Numbered from the stretch's first letter, positions 11,901-25,875 are shown. The stretch: 64,000 nucleotides of DNA from Onchocerca volvulus (GCA_000499405.2 HG738138.1:310001-374000); one strand, 5' to 3'. A program made the numbers and translations. The notes: generated from the letters alone by a model not told the origin.

Positions 11901-14347
11901 ACTTGTTTATCGTAATTTGCTTGCGTAATTAATAAATTTACCAATGTTTCGATCTTTGCCATTGTTTTTTGCACATTTTCCTTCACTTTTTCCAGCTCAA
12001 ATTCCTGGTCAGCTCGTTCATTTTCCAATTTTTTCCTTACTTTTTTCTCCGTTGTCATTATGTCATCAAATTTATTGTTTTTTTCCTGTAATTAACTATG
12101 GATAAACAAAATGTAACGTTGTCTTTAGTGTTGTTCTACTATTGTTGCCATCAAAAAGATCACCAGAATCGTTCTATCATGATTCAATATGGCTCATGTC
12201 ACAATGTATCGCAACTTTATGATGTATCACGATCTGCAAGGTCGTACATGAACTCGCTAAAAGACCTTTACTGGTTTGATTCCAAGTGCTTCGGCTCACC
12301 TGATTCTCTCCTAATTCGTCAATATATTGCAATATTTTGAAGATCAGAAAATATCCCCTCGTTTTTCAATGCTATTTAATTGCTTCTCTTAATGAAACAA
12401 AACTACTTGAATTGAATTTTCGGATGAAAGGTTAGCGTCGTTGCATCTAATGGATCATAATATCAAGAATCCTTTATCAATTGATTTATCAGTATTATTA
12501 TTAAAAAGATTTTACCAAACATAATTTTGTATTAGTAAAACAATTACATGTTACGAACATTTAGTTCCGTAACACAATGCTGTAAATCCATGATTACATC
12601 CGCTTGTTGATTATTCTGCTCAGTTAACTTTTTTACTTGTTCCTTCAACCTGAAATTTTTGTAATATGTTCTAAAATACTTTTATTACTAATGCATAGGA
12701 AACATGGTTTAAGCTTCTGCTTCTCCTTCCGATTTTCAGGAGGATCCCATGATAGTGACATGTTTTCTGATTACTAAAAAAAGATAGAGTCGAAAGCATT
12801 TCGTAATTTCAAACGTATCACTTCAAATTATTCTTTGTTTATAAAAAACGATTCGACTTTCACTTGCACTTATGTCTGACATTGAAACAAGTGAAACGGA
12901 AGCAAATTTAGCAAAGCAAAAAAAAATATCTGGATTTTCTTTTTTTTTTTTTCTTCAAACAGACAACAACAGTTGGAAATAATTGCATCCATTGCGTAGA
13001 AAAAAAGAGGAAAAGTTTTGAGTTTGAAAGTGCATCATTTTGAAATGCTTCTTAAAACTACACATAAATTTCAAATTGTACAAATTGTACTTTGATATAT
13101 AAGTTAGACAGACAATCGTTCAACTTCGTAAAAAAGAACTTTGTTATAGAATTGATTAATAGAATATATAGATATTAAGTGCAGATTTTACGTTCATTTA
13201 ATCTTGACCAGCTACTATAGCATCTATATTTACAGATATAAAATTCAATTCAAAAATAAAGAGGGGAAAAAAATGAAATTTTTTCAAGCATACTCTTGCG
13301 TTATATTCGATTCTTCACTTCGTTCTTTATCCATTAATTCCATCTTTAATTCCATTTCTTTTTTCGTCCTCTCGTATATTTCCAAATCATTCTCAACTTT
13401 TCGTCGGAGTTCATATTCTCGTTCACAGTTACGCTTGCACTGTAACTTATCCATCGTTGGTAGCATATTTATCAATGCTTCATGCTTTTAAACAATACCT
13501 TTTTTACTTTTTTAAAATCCTTTTTACCACTTTATTATGTCTTTTTTCCCACAGTCCTTTCTTTTATCTTAAATCGTTCAAGGAATTATTCATATTGTTA
13601 TTTTTAAATTTCCGGAAATATGTTGTAAAAATGATGCTTCATTATAATATCATTTCTATATGATATACTATTATCTTTAAATCAATCAATCAATCATTTC
13701 CAATTCACTTCAAATTAATTAATGAATAAATTTCGTTAATTTATAAAATTCTCGAATCATTCTCATCGAGAAATTCTGCAAAAGCATTCAAATAAATCAC
13801 CAGTTATTTCTTTGCAAATAATTATTCAAAAATTAAAAAAAAAAAGGAAACTGCTGAAGAAAAAAAAGCATGCAAAGATAGATTAAATTTTAGGTATATA
13901 TGTTTAAGGAGATTTGATTGAAGAAAATATTTAATTTTTGATTTAATAATTCTAATGAACAAGGCAATTAAAATCATTTTGAAAAATCATACTGAACATT
14001 CATTATTACTTCAATTTTCGACAATGCATTGTTTGATCCAGTGCATGTATTTCATTTCCTATTAGTTATTTCTAATTTAGCATTTTTTTTTTCTTTTTAA
14101 TTTCAATTTTTTGCAAATAATTTTTCGTTATTTAATCAATTGTACAAAAAAATATAACTTAATTTCTTTTTGATTTCTTGAGTTAATACAATCAATGTTT
14201 GTGCCAATTATTGTTTGATCAGAAATGATACATCAGTGTCAAAATTGAACCTTATATTTCAATATGCTGCTATTCTTAATTTTCACTTAAAAATTTTTTT
14301 CTCCGTTAGAAACGCATAACAAATAAATTAAAATTTCAACAAAAAAA

Positions 14348-14380
<33 letters not shown>

Positions 14381-16227
14381 AGTGAAGTCCCTACAATAAA
14401 TCTTAAAAAATTGAATAATTAATCCAATTTTAACTGTAAGATGTGAAATTTAAGCGAAAGTTCTATGTTCATCTTATTGATGATTTTTCAAGCAACTTTC
14501 ATTTAAATCAGCTTGTGAAATGATCTGCCAAAAGGCTGCAAGCAAAACAATTAATCATTCGCCATTACTACTTCGATTACTAATTGTGCAACTTTCTTTA
14601 CACTTTCCTACCTTACACAGCTGGCCCTCGAGATTCTTTTTTTCGCTCTCAATAAGTTCAATCTTCCTTTCATTCTCTTGCAGACAACTGTGTATTTTCT
14701 GAAAATAAAACTAAAAATTTCTAAACTCTTGAATTCTAAAGAAAATTTATTGTAACATTTTTGATTTTACTTTCTCCAAAAGAAACAAAAAACTCGTTGT
14801 GCTATGTTTTCTTGCTTTTTTAAAAAATGAAAAAACTTTGAAGCTTTCTATACACTTAGAAAAGATCGTTTCATTTTTATAAATGAGAACAAAAAAAAGG
14901 ACGAGAAAAATCCTTCTTAACTTATTTCAGGCAAATAATAATTATTGCTGTTGAATAATATAATCTTTCAGTAACTTTTATTGTCTACACAAAATTCACT
15001 TTCATTTTCATTCAATAATATCTGAAGGAGGACTAATAATGCTATTTCAGACATGGATCAAAAGACAATACCGCAAGAATAAATTTCAAAATGGCATGGT
15101 ACATGTCCTGAAATTAATTAGATCGGCACTTTCTGATAAATCAAGTCAAAAGTATCCAAGGTGATTTATTATCATCAGAGTTCTTTCAAGTTGTTAATGC
15201 ATTTATAGATTAAGAACAGAAAAAAAATTTTAACTTCACTCATTTAAATTGAAATTCTGTTTTACCATAACTTTGACATGTTGTTCATCAAATCTTTTCT
15301 CCATCATTTCCATCAGTTCTTCATGTCGCTTCAATTCTCCCTTCATTTCAGTATTCTGCCAGATATGGGATTCTTTTTCATCTTCAAGCTAGAAAAAGCA
15401 AAATAATTTAAACCACTTAAAACTATTAATTTGGAGAATATTACATAGTAAATGCTTCATATTACTTTCCGGAGAATTTAGATATAAATCTAATTGTAAA
15501 AAATAAATAAATAAATTTATTTGAGGCAAAAACATACACTTTTGATTTTAATATATGCTTCATCCAGTAACTTTTGAAGCTCTTCATATTTATTTCGGAA
15601 ATTGCTCAATTCCTGAATTGAAACAAAATCGAATACTGTTAATATAATGAAACACACTGATATTATCATGATCTTATAATTCGAGACAGTAATGCAGCAT
15701 TTTACTGGTTGATAAATCACCCATTTTGGAGATATCAATTCGAACTCAATTTTCTAGAATTGATGAAATGAAATTGATATTGAGGTATAAAATTCAATGC
15801 TATTAATACCTTTGTTAACTCATCATTATTTTTCAGCATTTCTTCCAACTTTAATTTATCTTTATTCAGCGGGATAAGTTCCTTTACTATCAATAATAAT
15901 CGATACCAATGCCATGTGGACGTTTCAGTGAAATATCGAATGTTATTCTGAATAATTAGAATAGCTTCGCTGAAAATAAATTCATTTAGATTTATGAAAA
16001 AAAGGCAAGTTGTACCTTGTAGGTATTGTAACAGAATGAAGCAATTTTTGGGCAAATTTCAGAACATATTTGAAAGCGAAAAAGAAAGGTGAAATTCATA
16101 AAATACTTTTTCTTAAGTAATTGTTTATAGTGTTGTTGTTCCAAATACCATCGAATTGAAGCTTGTATTCCACATATCAGCAAATTCAAATGATTTTTGC
16201 GACGATTTTCTAACTGGAAAATACAGC

Positions 16228-16262
<35 letters not shown>

Positions 16263-19200
16263 GTAAAATTTTAATTTAGTGTTGGAAATTCAAAAACCAA
16301 TTTTAATCTTATTATTATTCGTTTTAATATTATTTAAAATCAAAAATATACCTCTGAAATTACGCCAACTTTACAGTAAACTTTTGTTTTTCCAATTTGT
16401 ATAAGTGCTGGATCAAGATCAATAGTATCACAAATACGTTGAACAGCAATTCGTCCATATCCAAGATCAGTATCAGATATTAGGATGTGATATCTTTCAA
16501 TAAATTCATCAAATCGCATTCGATTAGGATATCCTTGACGACATATTCTGATACCTTCTAACACACCATTACATCTGAAATTGATAAATGCAGCAAATTC
16601 TGCTACTTTAAAATCATATTCAATACATTCTTCAAAATAGTAATTCCTTCAAAATTCAGAAACAAATTGCTCACAAAAATATTCTATTATTGTATTAAAA
16701 GTTCTGATTTTTTATAAAAAAAGATGATACCAACCTCAATTGATGGATTACAAGATGAGGATCAATAACACCAGGTAATCTTTTCTGGTTTGGTGCTATG
16801 CAACGAATGAAATGTGCCATTGTTGAATTAAGTGTTTCTAGTAAATTTAACAATTGCTCCTGAAAAATTCATTCCTTCATGGAATTCTCATTACTTGATT
16901 ATTCCTTAAAAGATTAAATTAAGAAATTAGATCTAACTTGCGTAATAAAGTTTGTTTATTACCTTGTATAAGTATGTTACGGTATTTGATGACATCGATT
17001 GTCGTTTGGATCGTGATTTTTCCTCGTCTACTGTAATTTTAATAATCAGCTAAAGAAAAAATACTTCGTTCATATTTTTAACGGAGAAAAACGGGCGTTT
17101 TGGAAAATAAATTAAATTTAAATGTTTGTTGGAACTTGCAAAATATTATAGCAGCGGAATTTTAGAAACCTATTCATAATCTATGAATGAACAAAAGAAT
17201 CTGAAACTCTTTGATGTTTTGTCCAGGAATACATACCAGTTTAGCTCCTAACTTATAAATTAATTGATAGAATAAAACTAATATACGAATGAACAAAACT
17301 TATGATAAAACAGAAACACTAGTAGGATCATATAATAATAATGCTATAAATTGGCAAATGAATAGAATTTAATAAAATCTATTTTTAAGAAAAATTTGAG
17401 AGAAATCATGGCGAAACTAAAAACTAATTTCTAAATTTAATTAGTACTTTTATCGCTTGAGCTGATGAAGTTAATTTGGAGATAACTTAATAAAACAAAC
17501 AAAACAAATACTTTTCTGTTTAAAATTTTTCGGTTCAGGAATACTTGCATACTTTTTTAAATTTACTCGAAAACATTTCATGCTGATAACTTACATAAAG
17601 GGAAAAGAGTTTGCAGAAGAGGTTTGGTACTTGCAGCAAGCACTTCTAATCCATTCCTTTCCACCGCATCCTTGTTCTTCTCAACCCAGCCATCGATATT
17701 GTATGCTACATTTCCCGCATAATGAACTATTGAAAAATGTGATATTGTAGTATGTCTGAAAAAATTTTTAATTTAAAAAGAAAAAAAAAAGCAAAGGAAA
17801 ATAAGAAAATTTTTTTTTAATTTGAAGAAATTCAAGAATTTCACATATGATATCTTCAGATTGCAAATTTCAATTGTACTTTTTAAAATTAATTTTTGAA
17901 AATTTCAACGTTCTGTTGAAGGATAAAATTTAATTTATTTCGAATTTTAACATATCTTGCCGATTGTCGTGAACGACTGAAAACAGGATTATTGGAATTT
18001 GCTGCCAAAAGTTTTTCAAGCAATGATTGGTCGTTACCATTTGGTACAAGGCATTCTTCTTGCAAAAGTGACAATAATCCTAATGGCTGAAACAAAATAA
18101 ACTTTTTGAAAAAACAAATTTATATAAATTTTACAAATATACAAAATTATTAAAAGCATCATAATACTGTTCTCTATTGTAACTCCTTCATGAAATGATT
18201 GCATAAATTCAAAAAAGGAAAACATTTTGGATTCATTTGATAAGAAACTAAACGAACTGTAAATTGTGTAAACTGAAAAAAAAATGAATATAAAATATAA
18301 TTATAAATTGAAACTAATTGAACAAATTCGAATATTAACATTGACTCAGTGAAGTACTGAATAGATAAATGGATACCTTTTCAATAAGTTCGATTGTATT
18401 TTGCATATCAGTACCATAATCAATATATTTCCATTCGATTCCTTCATTCAAATATTCTTGTTGTTCTCGTACGAACATGAAATCATTGAAAAATTGTTGT
18501 AATTTTTCATTCGTATAATTGATGCAAAATTGTTCGAAGCTATTCATCTACAAGAAATAATATTTCAAAATACAAAAATAATTAACGAATAACTTCAATC
18601 GATAGCCAAACTAATGGATAGATCAAACAGAACAGCTTAAAACTTGGGTCATGAACTTCCTCCGGAAAAGCTATGTCCCGTCATATATATCAAGCACACC
18701 GTAATCTGACTATTAGAAAGCTCTCATAATTACAACAAATTAACTAATTAATCTATTTTTTAAGTTAAAAACTGATAGTTTCTATTAATTGAGACAAAAA
18801 AGATTATATGGGATTAAGAAAAAAATTCCCAAAATTTTGTAAAAAATCCGAAGTAATTTAATGCACTTCTCGAGAGATATCAAAGATTTGATAATGCTTA
18901 CTTTGATGATTTCAAAGCCAGCAATATCAAGCACACCGATGTAATAAGTTCGCGTTGATTTATTGGCTGAACAATTTTAGTACAATAACATTTTAAGAAA
19001 ATTTACTGTCACAAAAGATATATGAAACTTGAGAAATACCAACATCTACTATTTTTTTTTATCTCAAATTTCTCCAACCTTCAGATATTCCCGGATTTAA
19101 TATCCGGAGTTTTTCTTATCAATGATTTTCTGTACTCGCCTAATAGAATCGCTTACGATGAAAAGTTTCACTCAGTGCCGAATTGCATCGTGATAGAATC

Positions 19201-22200
19201 CAATTAAATAGACGCTCGTAGATACATTTACACAAACCCGACAGTGAGCTTAAGGTCTGGAAAAGTAGACCTTATAATTTTCAAATTTCAAATTTTTAAA
19301 TTAAAAAAAGAAACAGTTCAATGTCGATTTGTTTATTTTTTCAATGAATTTATTGAAAAAAGCCTCTATTTGTTCCAATTTCTAAACAAATCCAATTGTG
19401 ACGAATAAATGGTTTTCTTCGGTAAATTCATTGAATAATTTTGGAAGAAAGATAAGAAATTGAAGACATTAGCGCAAATTACGAAACCTTGATAAGATTT
19501 TGACTCTTTCGAATGACTACATCATTCACTTTTATCGATGGTTGAGTTATAGCATCAATGAGGGTGTTGGTTTTGACACCAAGAGTGCGACATGCAGCTT
19601 CAACTTCTGCAATACATCTATTCCTTGCAAATTTAGCTATATGAATAGACAAATTAATGAATGAATAAGAAATGGAATAAATTTCAAGTAATTAAATTAG
19701 AAATAACAATAATAATGCAACAAAACGCAAAAAAGTTGCATAATGCAATGCAGAAGTATTAGTTGACCTTTAGCACCATCAACATAAGTGATATCGAGAC
19801 CGGTTCTTTCGGAGAATTTAACTTCACCAAGAAGGATACAAGCGGCTACTACTTCGAAAATTTCTTCTATTTCATGCTTGGTAAATTTGATAATGTCCAT
19901 TGCATGCTATAATTTCAAAATTTTAATTTGCTTGAAACTTTACTGTTATATATAAAATGCAGAAATTAATCTTACACAATACTATTTACAAATGTTTGAA
20001 ATATATTAAAATTCTTCCTTCAAAAATGAACAGATGTAGGAAACAAAATCTCATAAAACAATAAACTAGCCAGAAAAGAATGATAAAACATCTCGAAACG
20101 GGAATGTCATAATCATATTTGGTCGTTGCTTACCAAAGTATCAGCAGCACCTTGAGCATCATCGATTTCTGGATCCGTAACTTTGCCACCTTGATTTAGA
20201 AACTTATATGCATTAGCTCTCTGTCCAAGACCAAATGAATAACGTAAATCCTTATCGAAACCATCCGATAACAACTGATAAAAGATATGGAAATTTCGGT
20301 CATCATTATTTTGCTTTACAACGCGTGATTTTTCGAGCAAATCTACAAAAAGAAAGAAACCAAGAATTTAAAGTTTTCAAAAAAAAAAAAAAAATGATAA
20401 TTGATTCTTTGGATTCTTTGTGGAATGTAAGCATTTCTGGAATGAATAATGAAAAAATTCGTCGGTTGTTTTCATCAAGGATAAACTTTTAAATAGGGTC
20501 AAAAACCAAACTTAGTGATTTAGTATGCAAGTGTCATTGCAAATTATGAAGCATAAATAATAGAAAATAACGTACATGTTTGAATTTGAGCCCCTTTCAT
20601 CATCATGTCATCACCGTAATCTATTCGGATAAATTTCCCCTGTAAGTAAAGCAAAGCACTGCAGCGACGGTTAATAATTGGGATGTTCTTCGGAAAAAAT
20701 TTTATGATTACATTCATGAATTTATCTTTATATTCCGGATTAAGCATTCTAATTTCGGGATTCTTTTTTCTTTTTTTTGAGACTTGAATAAGTTTAATTC
20801 GGTCAAATAAATGAACATTTGCTCCATGTTATTTTTTCATCAAAAAGTTATAGCTAAATATGTAATACCAGTCGAGAGCTGTTACTGTTATGAATTGTGG
20901 ATGCATTAGCAAATGCTTCAATGACAATTCCGGCAGCTGTAAGCCGTTTATCGATGCTGTTGGATATTCCAAATTCACCCCGATATTCGGATACTGCTCC
21001 GAGATATTCAATAATCCGTTTTGTGTTCACAGTCTTACCTGCCCCACTTTCACCTCTGAAATGATTTTCAATCGTACTTTACACAAAAAATAATATTGTT
21101 CTTGTAATTAAATTTTTCCTTCACTTTTCATTATTTCTATGAAAGATCTCTGCATTTCGTTAGTCTGAAAATGTTCGAAAAATTTGAATTTCAAATCTTC
21201 TTTAAATCTTTTAAATCAAATCTTTTAAATTTTATCAAAACTGTTCATTGAATTTCAGAATAAAATTCAATGGTGAAGTTTCTTTTTCGCGAAATTCAAT
21301 TTTTCTTGCAACAATTTTTGCATAATTTAAATCGAGTGATAGCGAAATTTGCTTCTTTTTATGTGATCAATTTTAACGCTCATTCAAAGTGTGATTGTCC
21401 TCAATAATCCTTCATAAAAAAGTTCTGTAGGAATCTGAAATTTTGCTTTTTTAATTAGCATAGGCTTGCAGTAGAATGATAATTGAGAGAAAGGAAACAT
21501 CTATTGCAACTTATATCAAAGTTTAATTCTCATCCTTTTTTTCCATATAATCGATCTGTTTGAGATTGATTACTTTTTATAAGACTTAGTGCTAGGTTTT
21601 TAATTTGATCCAAGTGAACATAACGGCTGGCTTCAACGAATGAGAAGCTTAATGCTGAAAGTTTGTCATAAATTGCCAAACTTAGATGAGCGAGTGCTGA
21701 AATCCGATACGATATTGTTCCAAACAACGATAGTTATTATTCGTTATGATGACTGAAATCAAAAAAGTTACGTTATCAGGATGGACTGATTGCTTCCACT
21801 TAGAAGACCATCATAGGCAGATTGCGCGATGGCATATACGTGAGGTGGTAAATTGCAATTCTTATCAATGGTGCGCATATATGCTTCCATTATTTCTTTC
21901 GTGTAAATTGGTATATTCCTCCATGGATTAACAACAAGACAAAAAAGACCAGAATAAGTCTGTAAATCACGCAGATTTTTATAGCTAAAATTGATAGGTG
22001 ATAAGCTAAAGGAAGGGAAAAAGTCACGTAAGAATGAATTAAATTACGCAATAAACTGACGGTAAGAAAAGGTTGGAAAAATCGTTAATATGTTAAAAAT
22101 ACAAGAAAAGAATGATTTTTCCTTTTTTTTTTTTTTATAAATAAACTAAATTATTTTCCGAAATTTCAATAATTTTCAAAGATTTAAGCAATATAATCAA

Positions 22201-23144
22201 TTTTTGATGAAAAATGAAATTTGTAGGAAAAACAAAGAAACATGGATAAGTTGCGCTTTGTATCGCGAACGGACAGCTTCAAGAACAGATGCATCGTTTA
22301 GTTCGCTTAGATTACACATATCTTCCACAAAATACGATATACTTGGTAATTTTATCTCGGATTTTGGTATAGTGCGCTGAAATTCTTCATTAAATTTTGA
22401 AATTCGCAAAAGAAATTGCATATTGTGAAAGTTCAAGTTTCAAATTACTAACTTTACTTTTCATTAATTTATTTAAAAAGAAGGTTTAATCAATATAATT
22501 TAAAATAGTCATCTACCTTTTCAAAATGACCATTTTCATCACGAAAACCAACAATAACATTATCATTATGCTCATCGAGAATAGTTGCACGGCGAAATTC
22601 AATATCTGGATCTGTTATCCAGACAGTTGTATCGAAATCATTTGGTGGTACACGATGTGCTGCTGATACTTCAAGGAATCTATAAAAACTTGGACAGAAA
22701 GATTTTTTCCAAAAATTTTACCAAAGCTAATTTTCTCAAAGTTTTTTTTAGAAATTTTCGCCAAAGTTTGTCTGGAAATTTTCTTTAAAATTTCTTCGAA
22801 AAATTCTCTAAAGCTTTTTAATTTTTTCCAAAGCAAATTTTTCCCGAAGTTTTTTTTTTTAGACACTTTAGCTAAAGATAAAGAAAAAAAATGCTAATGT
22901 GGAATGATTTAAAACAGTTGTCATCTTTTTAGTCAATATAGCAAATGGTATTTGATAATCTCTCACAAAAAAAAGATTGGAAAATAGTTACTAAACGGAA
23001 CCAGGAGAAAAATGAATTGAAATGAAGTTTCTATTTTGAATAATTATTTTCATTTAAAAAAAAAAAAATTAGTAATATTCTTTCATTTCTGAAAGGAAAA
23101 GAAGAAAACAGAAATGAAACTAACCTAAATGCCGCTGATTGCAT
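8991..23144 (-). CDS. Divergent class II myosin heavy chain with short interrupted rod
   Basis: Actin-based motor. I join 33 exons (first 23125-23144, last 8991-9130) into about 1,490 residues; muscle heavy chains have about 1,950. The motor is complete in motif terms: P-loop GESGAGKT in 20869-21055, switch I NSNSSRLGKF (usually SSRFGKF), switch [11 protein letters not shown] in 18902-18966, actin-site [32 protein letters not shown], loop 2 KSRSKRQS, and SH1 region [20 protein letters not shown] in 16352-16574. Two light-chain sites follow ([10 protein letters not shown] and [11 protein letters not shown], 15810-16213). The rod is only about 690 residues and is broken by a Ser/Arg/Gly-rich stretch encoded at 10436-10597 and 10754-10917. 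The C-terminus is non-helical and Thr/Ser-rich. The start [15 protein letters not shown] lies directly after a CATATCCAG acceptor. Two junctions (17952/17755 and 10436/10102) do not keep phase in my model. It is a class II paralogue, not obviously one of the standard body-wall or pharyngeal chains. Confidence 0.88.
10436..10917 (-). other. Ser/Arg/Gly-rich interruption of the myosin rod (two exons)
   Basis: Exons 10754-10917 and 10436-10597 encode a segment of about 70 residues beginning [20 protein letters not shown] and continuing [25 protein letters not shown] and [11 protein letters not shown]. The heptad pattern then resumes at [15 protein letters not shown]. Coiled-coil periodicity is absent across it. 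Many Ser-x-Arg or Arg-x-x-Ser motifs make it a plausible phosphorylated hinge. Both exons join their neighbours in phase upstream, so it is not simply intron read-through. Confidence 0.7.
14341..14367. repeat. Poly(A) tract, 27 bases
   Basis: A pure run of 27 A in a myosin intron. No target-site duplication or retroelement body was seen next to it. Confidence 0.9.
16229..16259. repeat. Poly(T) tract, 31 bases
   Basis: A pure run of about 31 T in the myosin intron between the lever-arm exon 16107-16213 and the converter exon 16352-16574. On the coding strand it is poly(A). Length is probably polymorphic or assembly-sensitive. Confidence 0.9.
22685..22870. repeat. Degenerate T/A-rich tandem repeats in myosin intron 1
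   Basis: Imperfect units of the form aaattttn...aaagtttt recur about five times (for example near 22713, 22738, 22759, 22780 and 22850). They give a Lys/Phe-rich minus-strand frame with repeated K-x-F-x-K-I-S/F-G-K patterns. I read this as decayed tandem duplication in an intron, not a gene. Confidence 0.5.
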
Positions 23145-23152
23145 CCTGGATA
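23145..23152 (-). promoter_or_regulatory. Probable spliced-leader acceptor of the myosin gene
   Basis: The minus strand reads CATATCCAG and then G and the ATG, so the 5' untranslated leader would be a single base. This is typical of short nematode trans-spliced leaders. Inferred. Confidence 0.45.
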
Positions 23153-24720
23153 TGATAATATGATATGATATGAGATGAAATAAAATTAAATGACAATATA
23201 TTTAATATACAATGAAATATTTACTATGTACTGAAAGTTTGGCGTAACGGATAGAACCCTAAAAAATTTCGAAGTTACAATCGTTTCTTTTCTTTTTCAG
23301 TATTCTTCAGGAAAATTTACTATTATAAACAATTTATCCGTCAAAAACTTCAAATTAATAACATTTAACCTAATTTTTGAAATATTTGATTTCTGATATT
23401 TAACACTTCCTCAAGATAGCTTATAGGAAAGGTTGGTTAATAGATATGTACACATGCTTCAAATCAGGGTTATGATTAGACATTTCTTGAAAGAAATAAT
23501 AATTACATGTTTCTCTGAATAAAAGAATATTCATTTAAAAAAAATGAATAGCCATATTTCAGCCAAAAAAAAAAAACCGCAGATACTAAAATTTTCAAAA
23601 AATTGAATAAACATGGAATTTTTCTCGTTGAAAGGGAAAAAAATTTTTGAAAATAAAAAGTTGATAGACGGATAATTTTAGAAGGATTTTTTTAATCGAA
23701 TAAAACTAATAGATTTTGTTTATTTTGTTCAAATTGCGCGAAAAAAATCCATAATAAATTAAAACTTGAGTGGAAAAAAATGAAATATCTATAAATTACT
23801 CGAAAATAAGCTATTCTTTTTTTGATGCTTGTTTAAATTAAATTCTGAACTATTCTATCAAAATACTGGAACCATTCCAATATTTACCACCAAACATTTT
23901 CTATCGTTTAATAAAAGTTTTTGTCTAACAAATATAGTAAATATCAGTGACTGGAAAGAAAGCTTATTATACTATTTTTCTAGACACATAGTAATTTAAT
24001 TGACTCAGTAATTAAGATATTGTCGGCAATAAATTCTAAGAATAAGAAAAAGAGAAAGCAAAATACGTCGAACAAAATTATATAAAATAGGATTTGCATT
24101 AACTTAATTTATATTTTAATTAATTATTATTATAAAAAAGATTCCCTGCAGAATAATTTATAAATGAATAACACCCTTGCGAAATGGTTCGTTCCTTAAT
24201 TTTAAAAGTAGCAATGATAAGCAACTGCTCAAATCGCGGATATAGATTTGCTTAAAAGCAAGGTGGAAAAGAATCTTGCAGTTCCTCCTTTTCCTTTTTT
24301 TCTCCTCTTTCTGTTTTTTCCTTCTTTTCCGAATTTAAAATCTGTTTAAAATGAAATGAACAGACCATGAGAGGACGAAAAAAAAAAAAGACTCATCTAA
24401 GTCTAACAACAAGTGACGCTTTTTTATGAAAGAATTGCCATCTTTCTCTTTTTTCATTATTCCAAAAGATATGTCAAATTTGCACTCAAAGAAGTGAGGA
24501 AAAATCTTTTTCTTTCAAACATTTTGCAAGTGCAAGTTTACAGACTGATAAGTTTGCTAATCAATTAATCCTTCCCATCCTCATTTTTCAACGCCGTATA
24601 AACACATACATCTACATGTTTATATCAATACATCAGTACACAAACAAAACGAATTTTTATGATTGTTGTTGCTGGAAGGATTTGAATTTTCTCTGTGAAA
24701 CCTCTCGTCCTCCTTCTTTT

Positions 24721-24724
<4 letters not shown>

Positions 24725-24765
<41 letters not shown>
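24725..24765. repeat. (CT)n microsatellite, about 20 units
   Basis: An uninterrupted CT/GA dinucleotide array of about 41 bases inside the myosin/lipid-binding intergenic region. Polypyrimidine tracts in such places can act as GAGA-type promoter elements, but here this is only a possibility. Confidence 0.9.
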
Positions 24766-24766
<1 letters not shown>

Positions 24767-25622
24767 ACTTTCACTTCTTAAAAATAGTGTAAATTTTTGT
24801 TTACAATTAATTTGTAAAGTGAATTATTTGTTGTTAACAAAGAAGAAATAAACACATATACACAGCAAACATTAAAACAGTAATTTTAAGTGAATAAACT
24901 TTGTTGTTATATGTTTAAAAAAAAATTTAGCATTTTTCGTTTTCTTTCTCCCTCATCTCACACTCTTCTTTTTATTTCTAAAATTGAACTTTGTTTGACC
25001 GAAATTTGAAACAAGCAATAGTATTGGAAAGAAAAGGAAAATTTGATACTACGATATTGATTTTATTGCGATTTTTTCATTCAATGTGACAGAATGATCA
25101 AAATATCCGTTCAGTCAGTTTATCACATCGTCTTTTGGATATGATAAGAGCGTAAGGGATACGTATAGAATAAGGGATGCAAGAGGGAGGCAAGAAAATT
25201 AGGAAAAATTGGTTCAATATATTACAGAAAAGATTCATATGATCGCTTGGCATCAAAATGATTTATCTGTCTGTCAGGTCAAGATTATCAGTTTATTTTC
25301 TCTAAAATTTCGAAAAATTAATTCTACCATAGCTTTTTGTGATATATTCAAATTGGAGTTAATTTGGATAAGGTTTTTGAAAAAGGTAATAAATTCAATT
25401 CAGAAATAGAATATTTCTAGAATTTTTCAATACATTTGAAAATTTATGTGATGTAATTATATGTTTGAATATGTATTAAATGTTTTCGTTTGTAATTATT
25501 TTCAATATATAATGCATTTGATTGAACATTTTTACATTATTCAGGACTACTTGAACGATGAAGAAAGATAGATATATTCAAAATGTTGGTGATAATGAAT
25601 GATGATGGTGATAATAATAGTA

Positions 25623-25627
<5 letters not shown>

Positions 25628-25688
<61 letters not shown>

Positions 25689-25875
25689 TAATAATAATAA
25701 TAAATTAATAATAATAATAAATTAATAATAATAATAAATTAATAATAATAATAAATTAATAATAATAATAAATTAATAATAATAATAAATTAATAATAAT
25801 AATAAAGTAATAGTAATAATAAATTAATAATAATAATAAATTAATAATAATAATAAATAGTAATAATAATAAAGA
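25628..25875. repeat. (TAA)n array followed by a 17-bp minisatellite
   Basis: A pure AAT trinucleotide array (about 25628-25685) passes into roughly nine copies of a 17-bp unit, AAATTAATAATAATAAT, to about 25875. A few copies have single changes (aaagtaatag, aaatagtaat). It appears to have grown out of the trinucleotide array. No spacer-repeat structure of a CRISPR kind is present. Confidence 0.9.

Noticed and set aside
12098..12340. Plus-strand frame inside a myosin intron; also a minus-strand stretch [13 protein letters not shown] ending at a good donor
   Set aside because: The plus frame has no domain. The minus stretch looks like rod sequence but has no usable acceptor, and the GTTCGT donor joins the neighbouring exons without it.
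18034..18225. Minus-strand frame with [14 protein letters not shown]
   Set aside because: Falls between two myosin motor exons that join perfectly without it.
22615..22866. Lys/Phe-rich minus-strand frame with repeating pattern
   Set aside because: Translation of degenerate tandem repeats in the first myosin intron.
25628..25875. Regularly repeated units resembling a CRISPR array
   Set aside because: Units are contiguous, 17 bp, AT-only and without spacers: a minisatellite in a eukaryotic genome.
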